Positions 25,696 to 35,040 of a stretch of DNA of 64,000 nt are shown here, piece by piece. How positions within the stretch are numbered: position 1 is the first letter of the stretch; every line of letters starts with the position of its first letter. The translations under genes were made by a program, and so were the position numbers. This DNA is from an uncultured Sphingomonas sp. (lineage in GTDB: Bacteria > Pseudomonadota > Alphaproteobacteria > Sphingomonadales > Sphingomonadaceae), in NCBI RefSeq assembly GCF_946478955.1, contig NZ_CAMLDL010000005.1, positions 62,001-126,000 on the forward strand, given 5' to 3'. Under the pieces are notes generated by a model that ran no database searches, was not told the DNA's origin, and saw only the letters and a program-made list of their open reading frames with translations.

Positions 25696-26589
25696 TCACT
25701 CCGACCAATCCAGCCCAATATCCTCGTACAGCCCCTTGTCCTCGCCCCATTTCGGGTTGACCTTGACGTGCAGGTAGAGGTGGACTTTGCGGCCGAGGTG
25801 TTCGCTGATCGCTTCGCGGGCGGCGCTTCCGATGGCTTTCAGGCGTGATCCGCCCTTGCCGACGACGATTGCCTTCTGGCTTTCGCGCTCTACGACGATC
25901 TGCTGGTTGATGACGGCGGATCCATTGGGCTGATCCTCCCATTTTTCCGTCACCACCGCCGCCGCGTAGGGCAATTCCTTGTGCAGCTGCAGGTAGAGTT
26001 GCTCGCGGGTCAGTTCGGCGGCGACCATTCGGTCGGTGGCGTCGGTCAGCTGGTCTTCGGGGTAATGCCACGGACCTTCGGGCATGGCTTCGGCGAGGTG
26101 CTTCTTGAGGTCCGCAACGCCGTCGCCGGTAGAGGCGGAGATGAAGAAAATCTGGTCGGGATTGAGCCGCCCGGCGAGCAGCTGGGCAAGGCCAAGCAGC
26201 GCGTCCTTCTTGGCGATGTCGACCTTGTTGAGGACAAGGATGCGCTTTTCCGGGCGCGCCTCGACGCCTTCGATCACCTGTTCCGCCTTGGCGTTCAGCT
26301 TCACCGACGCGTCGATCACCAGCAGCACGCGGTCGGCATCATCCGCGCCTTCCCACGCGGCCTTGACCATCGCCCGGTCGAGACGGCGGCCGGGCGTGAA
26401 GATGCCCGGCGTGTCGACCAGGATCATCTGGCTCTCACCCTCCAGCGCGATGCCCATCAGGCGGGCGCGGGTGGTCTGCGCTTTGGGGCTGACAATCGCG
26501 ACCTTCTGCCCGACCAGCGCGTTGACGAGCGTCGACTTGCCCGCGTTGGGGGCACCAAGAATGGCGACGATACCGCAGCGAATGGTCAT
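25696..26589 (-). CDS. era: GTPase Era, ribosome assembly factor
   Basis: A 297-residue GTPase for 30S subunit maturation. G1 GAPNAGKST is near residues 12-20, G2 lies in PKAQTTRARL, G3 is DTPGIF and G4 is NKVD. The C-terminal KH domain has VVGKGGSRLKAIGSAAR, which binds the end of 16S rRNA. It is the third gene of lepB-rnc-era, each overlapping the next by four bases, the standard alphaproteobacterial order. Confidence 0.97.
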   Translation of the reverse strand: MTIRCGIVAILGAPNAGKSTLVNALVGQKVAIVSPKAQTTRARLMGIALEGESQMILVDTPGIFTPGRRLDRAMVKAAWEGADDADRVLLVIDASVKLNAKAEQVIEGVEARPEKRILVLNKVDIAKKDALLGLAQLLAGRLNPDQIFFISASTGDGVADLKKHLAEAMPEGPWHYPEDQLTDATDRMVAAELTREQLYLQLHKELPYAAAVVTEKWEDQPNGSAVINQQIVVERESQKAIVVGKGGSRLKAIGSAAREAISEHLGRKVHLYLHVKVNPKWGEDKGLYEDIGLDWSE

Positions 26590-27248
26590 TTCAATTTCTC
26601 CAATAGCGCCGCCGCTGCTGCGGTTTCGGCTTCCTGCTTCGACGAGCCTTCGGCCTCCGCTTCGCCATGGCGGCCAACGACGACCTTCACCTTGAAACGC
26701 GGCGCGTGGTGGGGGCCAAAGCGGCTGATGGTTTCATAATGAGGTACGCCGAGATTGCGCGCTGCAGCGAGCTCCTGAAGCCCGGACTTGGGGTGCACCG
26801 GCGCTTTCTTCTGCCCCTCGATGAAGGGAAGCCAGTGGACACGGATGAAGGCTTCGGCCCGATCGAGTCCGCTGTCGAGATAGAGGGCGCCAAGGATCGC
26901 TTCGACGACATCGCCAAGCACATTTTCGCTCAGGTTGGCATGATCCTCGCGCGCCTGTTTGCCGAGGCGAATGTGCGGTGGCAGGCCCAGGGCCTGACCG
27001 ACTTCGGCGCAGGTTTCGCGGGAAACGAGTGCGTTGTAACGGCGACTCATCTTACCTTCCGGTTCCCCCGGAAATCGCTCGTAAAGCCAGGCCGCAATGG
27101 CAAGGCCGAGAACGCGGTCGCCCAGGAACTCCAGCCGTTCATAGCTATCGGCGCCCTTGCTGCTGTGGGTCAGCGCACGCTCGAACAGTTTTGGGTCCTT
27201 CGGTTCGCCGCCAATGGCTTCACCGATGAAGGCGGGAAGTTGGATCAT
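26586..27248 (-). CDS. rnc: Ribonuclease III
   Basis: A 220-residue double-strand RNA endonuclease. The signature YERLEFLGDRVLGL (about 36-49) supplies metal-binding Glu and Asp residues, with a second acidic pair in LGDVVEAILGALYLD. A C-terminal double-stranded-RNA-binding domain ends in GSSKQEAETAAAAALLEKL. It processes the rRNA precursor and structured mRNAs. Start and stop overlap lepB and era by four bases each. Confidence 0.97.
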   Translation of the reverse strand: MIQLPAFIGEAIGGEPKDPKLFERALTHSSKGADSYERLEFLGDRVLGLAIAAWLYERFPGEPEGKMSRRYNALVSRETCAEVGQALGLPPHIRLGKQAREDHANLSENVLGDVVEAILGALYLDSGLDRAEAFIRVHWLPFIEGQKKAPVHPKSGLQELAAARNLGVPHYETISRFGPHHAPRFKVKVVVGRHGEAEAEGSSKQEAETAAAAALLEKLK

Positions 27249-28102
27249 GGGTGGAAATCCGTGCCCAGTCGGTCGGTGCGCAGCGCGGTGAACCAGCTGA
27301 TCGGGTTGATCCAGCTGGCTGAACCGTCGGTTGACCAGAAAACAAACTGGGCGCGGCCGACAATATGGTCGATGGGAACGAACCCCATGCCACCAACGTC
27401 GACCGGATAGCGGCTGTCGGCACTGTCGTCGCGATTGTCACCCATCAGGAAGACGGCGCCTTGTGGGACCAGAATCGGGCCGAAATGGTCCGAGGGCTGA
27501 TCGACCTGATCCAGCGTGGTGTAGCTGACGCCGTTAGGCAGGGTTTCGCGGTAAGCGGTATATTTGCAAGGGCCGCCCGTTGGAACGCTCGAATTCTCAT
27601 CCATCGCGCCGCTCGGTGTCACGCGCCGGCAAGTCGTATTGGCGCTTTTAATCAGGTTCACATCGGGAATGTGCTGACGCGCGACGGGGACGCCGTTGAT
27701 GACGGGCTGTCCGTCCTGAACCGTGACGAGGTCACCAGGCAGGCCGATAACGCGCTTCACCACATCTTCGCCTTGCGGGCCGACGAACACGACGATGTCC
27801 CCTCGTTTGGGGTCGCTGCCAAAGATACGGCCGTCGAAGCTCGGAAAATGGAAGGGAAAACTCGCGCTGCTATAGCCATAGGGCCATTTGGAGACGAACA
27901 AATAGTCGCCGATCTGCATGGTTGGCTGCATCGATCCACTCGGGATCGAGAATGATGCGACGACAAGGCTACGCAGGAGCCATGCCGCCACGACAAAATA
28001 GAGCAAAGAACGAAGGAAGCTGTCCTTCTTCTTTTCCGGTGCGTCGGTCGTTTCGGGTGCGACGCCATCCGTCGTCTCGGGTGCGGGCGGAATAGTGGCC
28101 AT
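27245..28102 (-). CDS. lepB: Signal peptidase I
   Basis: A 285-residue inner-membrane serine protease that removes Sec signal peptides. One membrane segment (about 30-50) precedes the catalytic serine in SGSMQPTMQIGDYLFVSK; the catalytic lysine lies in DVVKRVIGLPGD, and box E is MGDNRDDSADSR. The N-terminal 28 residues are charged and cytoplasmic. It leads lepB-rnc-era and is divergent from pgi with about 80 bases between. Confidence 0.96.
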   Translation of the reverse strand: MATIPPAPETTDGVAPETTDAPEKKKDSFLRSLLYFVVAAWLLRSLVVASFSIPSGSMQPTMQIGDYLFVSKWPYGYSSASFPFHFPSFDGRIFGSDPKRGDIVVFVGPQGEDVVKRVIGLPGDLVTVQDGQPVINGVPVARQHIPDVNLIKSANTTCRRVTPSGAMDENSSVPTGGPCKYTAYRETLPNGVSYTTLDQVDQPSDHFGPILVPQGAVFLMGDNRDDSADSRYPVDVGGMGFVPIDHIVGRAQFVFWSTDGSASWINPISWFTALRTDRLGTDFHP

Positions 28103-28181
28103 GGGGCGCGCTTGTTGAGGGAGTCGCGCTTGAGGTCAAGCAGGGATGGAAAAGCACGCCCACCGCATTATGTCATGGGGC

Positions 28182-29693
28182 ATGGCAAATCAGGACCGCG
28201 AGGCCGCATGGGCGGCCATTCACAACGCCGAACCGGCGTCTCTTATCGACCTGTTTGAAAGAAACCCGGACCGGGTCAAGGCACTGGGCCTGGACATTGC
28301 GGGCATGCATTTCGATTGGTCGAAAACCCATCTTGAGCCGGACCTGATCGCGGCGTTTGGGAATCTGGCCGCGGCCTGCGATTATGTGGGTCACCGCGAC
28401 CGCCTGTTCGCCGGGGACATCGTCAATCTTGCCGAACATCGCCCCGCGACTCACCCGGCAGAACGCGGCGAGGGCAGCGCGGCGGACAACAAGCTGGCTG
28501 CGGAACGACATCTGCGGATGCGTCATTTGATGGACGCGATTGAAGGCGGCGCGTTTGGCGAGATTGATGCAATCTTGCACATAGGCATCGGCGGATCGGC
28601 GCTGGGGCCGGAACTGGTGATTGACGCGCTGGGGCGCAATTCGGACCGGGTTGAAGTGCGTGTGTTGTCGAACATCGATGGCGAAGCGTTCGACATGGCG
28701 GTCTGGGGTCTCGACCCGCACACGACATTGGTGGTCGGGGTCAGCAAGACCTTCACCACAACCGAAACGCTCACCAACATTGATGCCGCGATCGAATGGC
28801 TGACCGAACATGGGGTCGAGGACCCTTACGGTCGCCTGATCGGTGTAACCGCCGCGCCAGAAAAGGCGGTGGAGTTTGGCATCGATGAAAGCCGCGTCCT
28901 GCCGTTCAGCGAAGGTGTTGGCGGGCGCTATTCGCTTTGGTCGTCGGTCGGTTTCTCGATTGCGATGGCCATTGGCTGGGGCCCGTTTGAGGAATTGCTT
29001 GAAGGCGCGGCGGAGATGGACCGTCATGTGAAGCTGCACGACGGGCTCGACAATATGGCGCTTCGCGCCGCCTTCGCGGACCTTTTCTATACGCAGGCGC
29101 GTAAGGGTCAGAGCCGGGCGCTATTCGCATATGACGAGCGGCTGAGACTTCTACCCGCCTATCTTCAGCAGCTGGAGATGGAATCGAACGGTAAGTCGGT
29201 AACGCAGGAGGGAAATCCAGTCACCCACCCGACCGCGCCGGTCACTTGGGGCGGCATTGGCACCGATGCCCAGCATGCGGTATTTCAGCTGCTCCACCAG
29301 GGCACCACTGCGATTCCGGTCGAGTTCGTGACCGTCATCGAAAATGAAGACAGCATGGACCCGCGGCATCACCATTTGCTGCTTGGCAATTGCTTCGCGC
29401 AGGGCGCGGCGCTGATGGCTGGGCGAAAGCATGACGACCTTGCGCGTAGCTACCCCGGTAATCGCCCGTCGGCGACGGTCCTTCTCGAACGGCTCGACCC
29501 GCATACGCTGGGCGCGCTGATTGCCTTTTACGAGCACCGCACCTTTGCCAATGCGACACTGCTGGGCATCAACCCGTTTGACCAATTCGGGGTCGAGCTT
29601 GGCAAGGAAATGGCCCGGACGCTGGACGATGCGGCGGGCCGCAAGTCGCTCGACCCATCGACCCGCGACCTGATTGCGAGGGCCGGCCTGTGA
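28182..29693 (+). CDS. pgi: Glucose-6-phosphate isomerase
   Basis: A 503-residue glycolytic isomerase that interconverts glucose-6-phosphate and fructose-6-phosphate. Sugar-phosphate binding is shown by HIGIGGSALGPELV (about 137-150) and VGVSKTFTTTETL; catalytic Glu lies in QQLEMESNGKSV and His in LLHQGTTAIPVEF. The start is uncertain among in-frame ATGs at 28146, 28170 and 28182; 28182 leaves the conserved body intact. Its stop overlaps the GTG of gor, beginning a five-gene chain. Confidence 0.94.
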   Translation: MANQDREAAWAAIHNAEPASLIDLFERNPDRVKALGLDIAGMHFDWSKTHLEPDLIAAFGNLAAACDYVGHRDRLFAGDIVNLAEHRPATHPAERGEGSAADNKLAAERHLRMRHLMDAIEGGAFGEIDAILHIGIGGSALGPELVIDALGRNSDRVEVRVLSNIDGEAFDMAVWGLDPHTTLVVGVSKTFTTTETLTNIDAAIEWLTEHGVEDPYGRLIGVTAAPEKAVEFGIDESRVLPFSEGVGGRYSLWSSVGFSIAMAIGWGPFEELLEGAAEMDRHVKLHDGLDNMALRAAFADLFYTQARKGQSRALFAYDERLRLLPAYLQQLEMESNGKSVTQEGNPVTHPTAPVTWGGIGTDAQHAVFQLLHQGTTAIPVEFVTVIENEDSMDPRHHHLLLGNCFAQGAALMAGRKHDDLARSYPGNRPSATVLLERLDPHTLGALIAFYEHRTFANATLLGINPFDQFGVELGKEMARTLDDAAGRKSLDPSTRDLIARAGL

Positions 29694-31036
29694 GCGACTA
29701 TGATTTTGACCTGTTCGTGATCGGCGCGGGGTCGGGCGGCGTGCGCGCATCGCGGATCGCGGCGAGCCACGGTGCAAAAGTCGCCGTGGCGGAGGAGTTT
29801 CGCGTCGGAGGCACCTGCGTCATCCGCGGCTGTGTGCCCAAGAAACTGCTCGTCTATGGCGCGCATTTTGCCGAAGATTTGAACGACGCAGCGATGTTCG
29901 GCTGGGACGTGCCTGAAAAGCGGTTCGACTGGAACGTGCTGCGTGACAATGTGGCGGCGGAAGTGAACCGGCTCGAAGGAATTTACGGCGAGACGCTTGA
30001 CCGCAACAGCGTCACCGTTTTCCATGAACGCGCGATCGTCACGGGCCCGCACGAGGTCAAGCTGGCGAGCGGAAAGACTATCACCGCCGACAAGATATTG
30101 ATTGCCACCGGGGCGCACCCCTACCTGCCAGGCATAGACGGCGTCGAGTATGCCATTACCTCTAACGAGGTGTTCGGGCTGCCCAAGCTGCCCAAGCGGA
30201 TCGTCATCGTCGGTGGCGGCTATATCGCCAACGAATTCGCCGGAATTTTCAACGAGTTCGGGACCGAAGTTACAGTTATCAATCGCAGCGACACAATCCT
30301 GCGCGGCTATGATGAGCAGATGCGTGACCGCCTGCTCCAAATCTCCATGGCGAAAGGTATCCAGTTCCGCTTCAACGTGTCGATCAAGGCAATTGAGAAG
30401 CAGGAGGATGGCACGCTGAAGCTGATCATGAACGGCTGCGCCGATTTCGATACCGACGCGGTGATGTTCGCGACCGGGCGCGTACCCAATGTCTTCGGGC
30501 TTGGGCTGGAGGAGGTCGGGGTCGAGTTGGGCGATAAGGGCCAGATCAAGGTCGACGATCACAACCGAACGAACGTACCAAGCATTTTTGCGGTGGGCGA
30601 TGTCACCGACCGGGTCCAGCTAACCCCGGTGGCGATCCGTGAAGGCCATGCCTTTGCCGACACCCAGTTCGGCGGCAGCCCCTGGACGGTTGAATATGAC
30701 GCTATCCCCAATGCCGTCTTCTCCCATCCGCCAATCGCGGGTGTCGGGCTGACCGAGGCGCAGGCGCGCAACAAGATCGGCAACGTCAAGGTTTTCACCA
30801 GCGATTTCCGCGCGATGAAGAACGTTCTTGCCGGGCGCAACGAGCGGTCGCTGTATAAGCTCGTAGTCGACGGCGGGAATGATGAGGTAGTCGGCGTGCA
30901 TATGATCGGGCCTGATGCGCCGGAAATCATGCAAGCGGTTGCCATTGCCGTGAAGGCAAAGCTGAAAAAAGCCGACTTCGACCGCACCATGGCGCTTCAC
31001 CCGACCATGTCGGAAGAATTGGTATTGATGCGATGA
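29690..31036 (+). CDS. gor: Glutathione-disulfide reductase
   Basis: A 448-residue FAD enzyme. The FAD dinucleotide motif GAGSGGVRASRIAA (12-25) is followed by redox pair Cys43 and Cys48 in GGTCVIRGCVPKK. The NADPH motif is VGGGYIANEFAGI, and the C-terminal dimer block has MALHPTMSEE, whose His is the catalytic base. It keeps glutathione reduced using NADPH; gshB elsewhere in the window makes the tripeptide. The GTG start overlaps pgi as GTGA. Confidence 0.94.
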   Translation: MSDYDFDLFVIGAGSGGVRASRIAASHGAKVAVAEEFRVGGTCVIRGCVPKKLLVYGAHFAEDLNDAAMFGWDVPEKRFDWNVLRDNVAAEVNRLEGIYGETLDRNSVTVFHERAIVTGPHEVKLASGKTITADKILIATGAHPYLPGIDGVEYAITSNEVFGLPKLPKRIVIVGGGYIANEFAGIFNEFGTEVTVINRSDTILRGYDEQMRDRLLQISMAKGIQFRFNVSIKAIEKQEDGTLKLIMNGCADFDTDAVMFATGRVPNVFGLGLEEVGVELGDKGQIKVDDHNRTNVPSIFAVGDVTDRVQLTPVAIREGHAFADTQFGGSPWTVEYDAIPNAVFSHPPIAGVGLTEAQARNKIGNVKVFTSDFRAMKNVLAGRNERSLYKLVVDGGNDEVVGVHMIGPDAPEIMQAVAIAVKAKLKKADFDRTMALHPTMSEELVLMR

Positions 31037-31476
31037 GCGAGGCTGGGGGCGGGGTGCTTCCCCGGGTCGCCGACTGTTTCGCGGCGCAGGGCCTGATGCG
31101 CAATCTTGGCGCAGAAATGACCGAGGCGGATGCGGGCCGATGCGTCATCGAAATTCCGTGGAGCGAGGGCATTACCCAGCAGGACGGGCTGTTCCACGGT
31201 GGGGTCAGCGCCGCAGTTGCCGATGCTGCATGCGGTCATGCGGCCATGACGATGATGCCCGAAGGGCACAATCCGCTATCGGTGGAATTCAAGCTTAACC
31301 TGCTCGCCCCTGCGATGGGCGACCGGATGCGTGCGACGGCCACCGTGATCAAGTCCGGACGGACCTTGACGGTGGTGGGGGCAAAGGTGGAAGTGCGCCG
31401 GGACGGACATTATCATCATTGCGCGGAAATGCTGGCCACGATGATCGGCTTTGCACCGCGGGGGGACAAGAATTGA
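31033..31476 (+). CDS. PaaI-type thioesterase
   Basis: A 147-residue hotdog-fold thioesterase with the PaaI/YdiI pattern DGLFHGGVSAAVADAACGHA (about 54-73), where Gly-Gly and Asp act on the acyl-CoA. It starts as ATGA on the gor stop and ends as TTGA on the next gene, so it is translated within the chain. Its acyl substrate is not evident; the downstream FAD oxidoreductase and CoA transferase suggest acyl-CoA metabolism. Confidence 0.87.
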   Translation: MSEAGGGVLPRVADCFAAQGLMRNLGAEMTEADAGRCVIEIPWSEGITQQDGLFHGGVSAAVADAACGHAAMTMMPEGHNPLSVEFKLNLLAPAMGDRMRATATVIKSGRTLTVVGAKVEVRRDGHYHHCAEMLATMIGFAPRGDKN

Positions 31477-33077
31477 GCACACAGGCGCACGACGTTGTCA
31501 TTATTGGCGCGGGCCACAACGGCCTGACCTGCGCTTACTACCTTGCTAAAAAGGGCCTGAAAGTCGTCATCGTTGAGGCAGCCGACAAGGTTGGCGGCGC
31601 GGCGGTCACCGATGAATTCCATAAGGGCTATAAGAATAGCGCGGCGAGTTACACCGTGTCGTTGCTCAACCCGACCGTCATTCGCGACATGGAGTTGGCG
31701 CGGCACGGGCTTAAGGTAGTCCTGCGCAAGACAGACAATTTCCTGCCCGGCGACAAAGGCCAATATCTTCTGGCCGGACGCGGCGGTTTGACCCGAAGCG
31801 AAATTTCCCGCCACCATCCGGCCGACGGTGCGGCCTATGACCGCTATAATGCGGAGCTGTCGACGGTCGTGCCCCTGATCAAGAAATGGCTTCTCCGCGC
31901 GCCGCCGCAGTCGGGCGGTGGACTTCGCGGGCTGGCACCGCTCGCCGCGCTCGGCAAGGATCTGATCGGACTGGACCGGGATGAAGTTCGCACTGTCCAT
32001 GCCTTTGCAACCAAAAGTGCAGGCGACATTCTCGACAGCTTTTTCGAAGGGGACATGACCAAGGCGTTGTTCGCGTTCGACGGGATCGTTGGCAATTTCG
32101 CCTCGCCTTACACACCCGGCACTGCCTATGTCCTGTTACATCACCTGTTTGGCGAAGCCGACGGCGTGGCCGGCGCATGGGGACATGCCATCGGCGGCAT
32201 GGGCTCCATCACTCAGGCGATGGCCAAGGCCTGTCGCGAGGCCGGTGTCGATATCGTGCTCAACAAGGCGGTCAGCGAAGTGATCGTCGAAAAAGGGCGC
32301 GCGGTGGGCATTGTTGCGGAAGGCAAAACTTTCCGCGCACCAACTATTGTCGCCGGTGTGAACCCGAAATTGCTGTTCGATTATTTGGTGCCACAAGGTG
32401 CGGTCGAGCCGTGGCAGGAAAATCATTTCCACAATTGGGAATGCGAAAGCGCGACCTTCCGGATGAATGTGGCGCTCGACAAGCTGCCTAATTTCACCGT
32501 CCTTCCGGGGCGGGGCGACCATATGACGGCGGGCATCATCATGGCCCCATCGATGGCCTATATGGAACATGCCTACGCCGACGCGATGCTGAACGGTTGG
32601 ACGAAGAAGCCGGTGATCGAAATGTTGATCCCGTCGACGCTCGACCCGAGCCTTGCACCGAAGGGCAAGCATGTCGCCAGCCTGTTCTGTCAGCATTTCC
32701 GCTACAGGCTGCCGGGTAAGAAGACATGGGATAAGGAGCGTGAGGCAGCGGCCGATGCGATTATCGCAGCGGTTGACAATCATGCACCCGGATTCGCCAA
32801 GTCGGTGGTTGCGCGGCAGACCCATTCACCCCTCGACCTTGAGCGGCGATTTGGCCTGATCGGCGGTGATATTTTTCACGGCAAGATGGGCAGCGATCAG
32901 TTGTTTAGCGCGCGACCCCTGCTCGGCTACGCCGGTTACCGTATGCCGCTGCCGGGCCTGTATCTCTGCGGCTCCGGCTCGCATCCTGGCGGCGGCGTGA
33001 CGGGCGCGCCAGGCCATAATGCGGCGCAGGCAATCCTTGCCGATGTGCGTCCTCGGTTTCTGAAGCGGAAAGTCTGA
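31473..33077 (+). CDS. Phytoene-desaturase-like FAD oxidoreductase
   Basis: A 534-residue flavoprotein of the carotenoid desaturase/PYROXD2 superfamily. The FAD-binding N-terminus VVIIGAGHNGLTCAYYLAKK is followed by VEAADKVGGAAVTDEF, and the C-terminus has YLCGSGSHPGGGVTGAPGHN, the flavin-contacting end motif. I choose TTG 31473, which overlaps the thioesterase stop and has GGGGG seven bases before; the longer frame starting inside the thioesterase gene adds an unrelated tail. Its position beside no carotenoid gene argues against a pigment role. Confidence 0.85.
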   Translation: MSTQAHDVVIIGAGHNGLTCAYYLAKKGLKVVIVEAADKVGGAAVTDEFHKGYKNSAASYTVSLLNPTVIRDMELARHGLKVVLRKTDNFLPGDKGQYLLAGRGGLTRSEISRHHPADGAAYDRYNAELSTVVPLIKKWLLRAPPQSGGGLRGLAPLAALGKDLIGLDRDEVRTVHAFATKSAGDILDSFFEGDMTKALFAFDGIVGNFASPYTPGTAYVLLHHLFGEADGVAGAWGHAIGGMGSITQAMAKACREAGVDIVLNKAVSEVIVEKGRAVGIVAEGKTFRAPTIVAGVNPKLLFDYLVPQGAVEPWQENHFHNWECESATFRMNVALDKLPNFTVLPGRGDHMTAGIIMAPSMAYMEHAYADAMLNGWTKKPVIEMLIPSTLDPSLAPKGKHVASLFCQHFRYRLPGKKTWDKEREAAADAIIAAVDNHAPGFAKSVVARQTHSPLDLERRFGLIGGDIFHGKMGSDQLFSARPLLGYAGYRMPLPGLYLCGSGSHPGGGVTGAPGHNAAQAILADVRPRFLKRKV

Positions 33078-34288
33078 TGACGGCCAAACCCCTTGCCGAT
33101 ATTCGCGTGCTTGATCTGTCCCGTGTGCTTGCAGGGCCATGGGCGACGCAGTTGCTGGCTGATCTAGGGGCCGACGTTATCAAGGTGGAAAAGCCCGGCG
33201 CAGGGGACGACACCCGCCATTGGGGGCCGCCGTGGCATGACGCTGAGGACGAGAAGGTCGCGGCCTATTTCCTCGCCGCCAATCGCGGAAAGCGGTCAGT
33301 CGCCATTGATTTCGGCACCGAAGAAGGCGCTGCGCTGGTCCGCAAAATGGCCGCAGATGCCGATGTGGTGATCGAAAATTTCAAAGTCGGGGGCCTTAAG
33401 AAATTCGGATTGGACGCGGACAGTCTTCGCACCGCGCACCCGTCACTGATCTATGCCAGCATTACAGGTTTTGGCCAGGACGGCCCCTATGCCTCGCGCG
33501 CCGGATATGATTATATCATTCAGGGTATGGGCGGCCTGATGAGCCTGACCGGCCTTCCCGATGGAGAGCCAGGCGGCGGACCGATGAGGGTTGGCGTCGC
33601 GGTCGCGGACCTGTTCACCGGCATGTACACCGCGAACGCCATCCTCGCCGCGCTGTACCGCCGGAAGGAAACGGGTGAGGGCGCGACCATCGACATGGCG
33701 CTGTTCGACACGCAGCTGGCGATGCTCGCCAACCAGGCATCGAACGCGCTGGTCAGCGGCGTCGATCCGGTTCGGCAGGGCGTCGGCCACCCCAACATTG
33801 TCCCCTATCAACCGTTCGCGGCGGAGGACCAGCCGATTATCATCGCGGTCGGCAATGACGGGCAATTCGGCAAGCTGGCGAAAATCCTTGGTCGTCCGCA
33901 ATGGGCCGAAGATCGGCGCTTTTCCACCAATGCGCAGCGCGTCGCACACCGGGAAGAGTTGGTGCCGATGATCAGCGACGTCATCGGATCGGAGCCCTCA
34001 AGCTTCTGGCTGCCCAAACTGGAAGAGGCCGGAATCCCCGCCGGGCCAATCAACACGATTTCACAGGCGTTGGCCGACCCGCAGGCGAAACATCGCGGCG
34101 CGAAGATCAAGGCCGGTGGTGGGGCGCTGGGCGAGGTGCCGATGGTTGGCAACCCAATCCGCCTCGACGGGTGGCGGATTAGTTCGCCCTTACCGCCCCC
34201 CGCGCTCGGCGAGCATGGCGATTTGCTCGGTGAATGGGTTAGCGCGAAAGAGCTAAAGTCACTCAAAGCCAAGGGAATCGTTGGTTAA
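33077..34288 (+). CDS. CaiB/BaiF family (class III) CoA transferase
   Basis: A 403-residue CoA transferase. The N-terminus PLADIRVLDLSRVLAGPWAT is the family hallmark, the catalytic Asp lies in a region like EPGGGPMRVGVAVADLFTGM (about 165-184), and the C-terminus has EEAGIPAGPINTI. It moves CoA between acyl-CoA and free acids such as formyl-, carnitine- or mesaconyl-type donors; the specificity cannot be set. Its ATG shares a base with the upstream TGA. It ends the pgi chain. Confidence 0.9.
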   Translation: MTAKPLADIRVLDLSRVLAGPWATQLLADLGADVIKVEKPGAGDDTRHWGPPWHDAEDEKVAAYFLAANRGKRSVAIDFGTEEGAALVRKMAADADVVIENFKVGGLKKFGLDADSLRTAHPSLIYASITGFGQDGPYASRAGYDYIIQGMGGLMSLTGLPDGEPGGGPMRVGVAVADLFTGMYTANAILAALYRRKETGEGATIDMALFDTQLAMLANQASNALVSGVDPVRQGVGHPNIVPYQPFAAEDQPIIIAVGNDGQFGKLAKILGRPQWAEDRRFSTNAQRVAHREELVPMISDVIGSEPSSFWLPKLEEAGIPAGPINTISQALADPQAKHRGAKIKAGGGALGEVPMVGNPIRLDGWRISSPLPPPALGEHGDLLGEWVSAKELKSLKAKGIVG

Positions 34289-34307
34289 CAGCTCGCCGGG
34301 GGACTGC

Positions 34308-35030
34308 TCAGTCCAGCTTCTCGTCCGAATATCGATTCTGCAAAAACCGCCCCTGCGTCTCGAACGCGAGCAAGTCCTGTTTTGCGAGATTCTCGCCGAT
34401 ATCGCCAAGTGCCTGACGCCCGGCCGCAAGCGCCTCGACTAACCGCTCGTCAACGGTCTTGCCTTCGCCATCAGCTTCGCCGCGATAGGCGGTAGGTACA
34501 TTCTGGTATCTGTCGATTAGGCCGGGGATGTGGCGGCTCATCAGACGGCGGGCGTCCTGCGCGGCGGGGTCGCCGACGGGAACGCGCTCCAACGTTTCCT
34601 TAAGGCCGCCGACCATTTGCGAGATGCGATCCATTTCGGCCTGTGCGGGCTTGGGCAGGGCCTTGCGCGCACGGAAGATATAGCTGTCGAACTGGGCTAC
34701 CATCTGCGCGTTCGACACGTCTTCCTGCACCTGCGGCAGCGCAGCAGTCGGACGGCTGCCAAAACCGATCAACGCCGCTGCGCCAATCGCCACACCAACC
34801 GCGGCGAGGAATCCGAACATGCCGATGGGCAAGATTAGGCCGATAATGATTGTGATCAGGCTGATCAGCCCAACCGCAATTGCGATCCGTGCAAGGCCCT
34901 TGCCAAGGCTTTGGTTCAGCCGCTGCCGCTCCCGCCGCGCCGCCGCGCGAACCGCGCCGTCGCGACTGTCGATCTGCGTCGTGATCCGCTCAAAGCGGGC
35001 TATGGTCTGATCAACACGTTTGTCTGTCAT
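34308..35030 (-). CDS. XpaC-like membrane protein
   Basis: A 240-residue protein with basic N-terminal helices (TDKRVDQTIARFERITTQID), two adjacent membrane segments (about 50-95) and a cytoplasmic helical domain. It matches the XpaC/5-bromo-4-chloroindolyl-phosphate-hydrolysis family, which is regularly found beside telA. ATG 35030 begins the conserved start and lies 11 bases after the telA stop. The biochemical function is unknown; the pair is linked to tolerance of tellurite, antimicrobials and envelope stress in other bacteria. Confidence 0.75.
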   Translation of the reverse strand: MTDKRVDQTIARFERITTQIDSRDGAVRAAARRERQRLNQSLGKGLARIAIAVGLISLITIIIGLILPIGMFGFLAAVGVAIGAAALIGFGSRPTAALPQVQEDVSNAQMVAQFDSYIFRARKALPKPAQAEMDRISQMVGGLKETLERVPVGDPAAQDARRLMSRHIPGLIDRYQNVPTAYRGEADGEGKTVDERLVEALAAGRQALGDIGENLAKQDLLAFETQGRFLQNRYSDEKLD

Positions 35031-35040
35031 TTGGGATCGG

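Noticed and set aside
28173..29039. Open frame of 288 codons antisense to pgi
   Set aside because: It is opposite conserved sugar-isomerase motifs and shows no domain.
29528..30562. Open frame of 344 codons antisense to gor and the end of pgi
   Set aside because: It shadows two well-supported enzymes, has shadow-type composition and no ribosome site.
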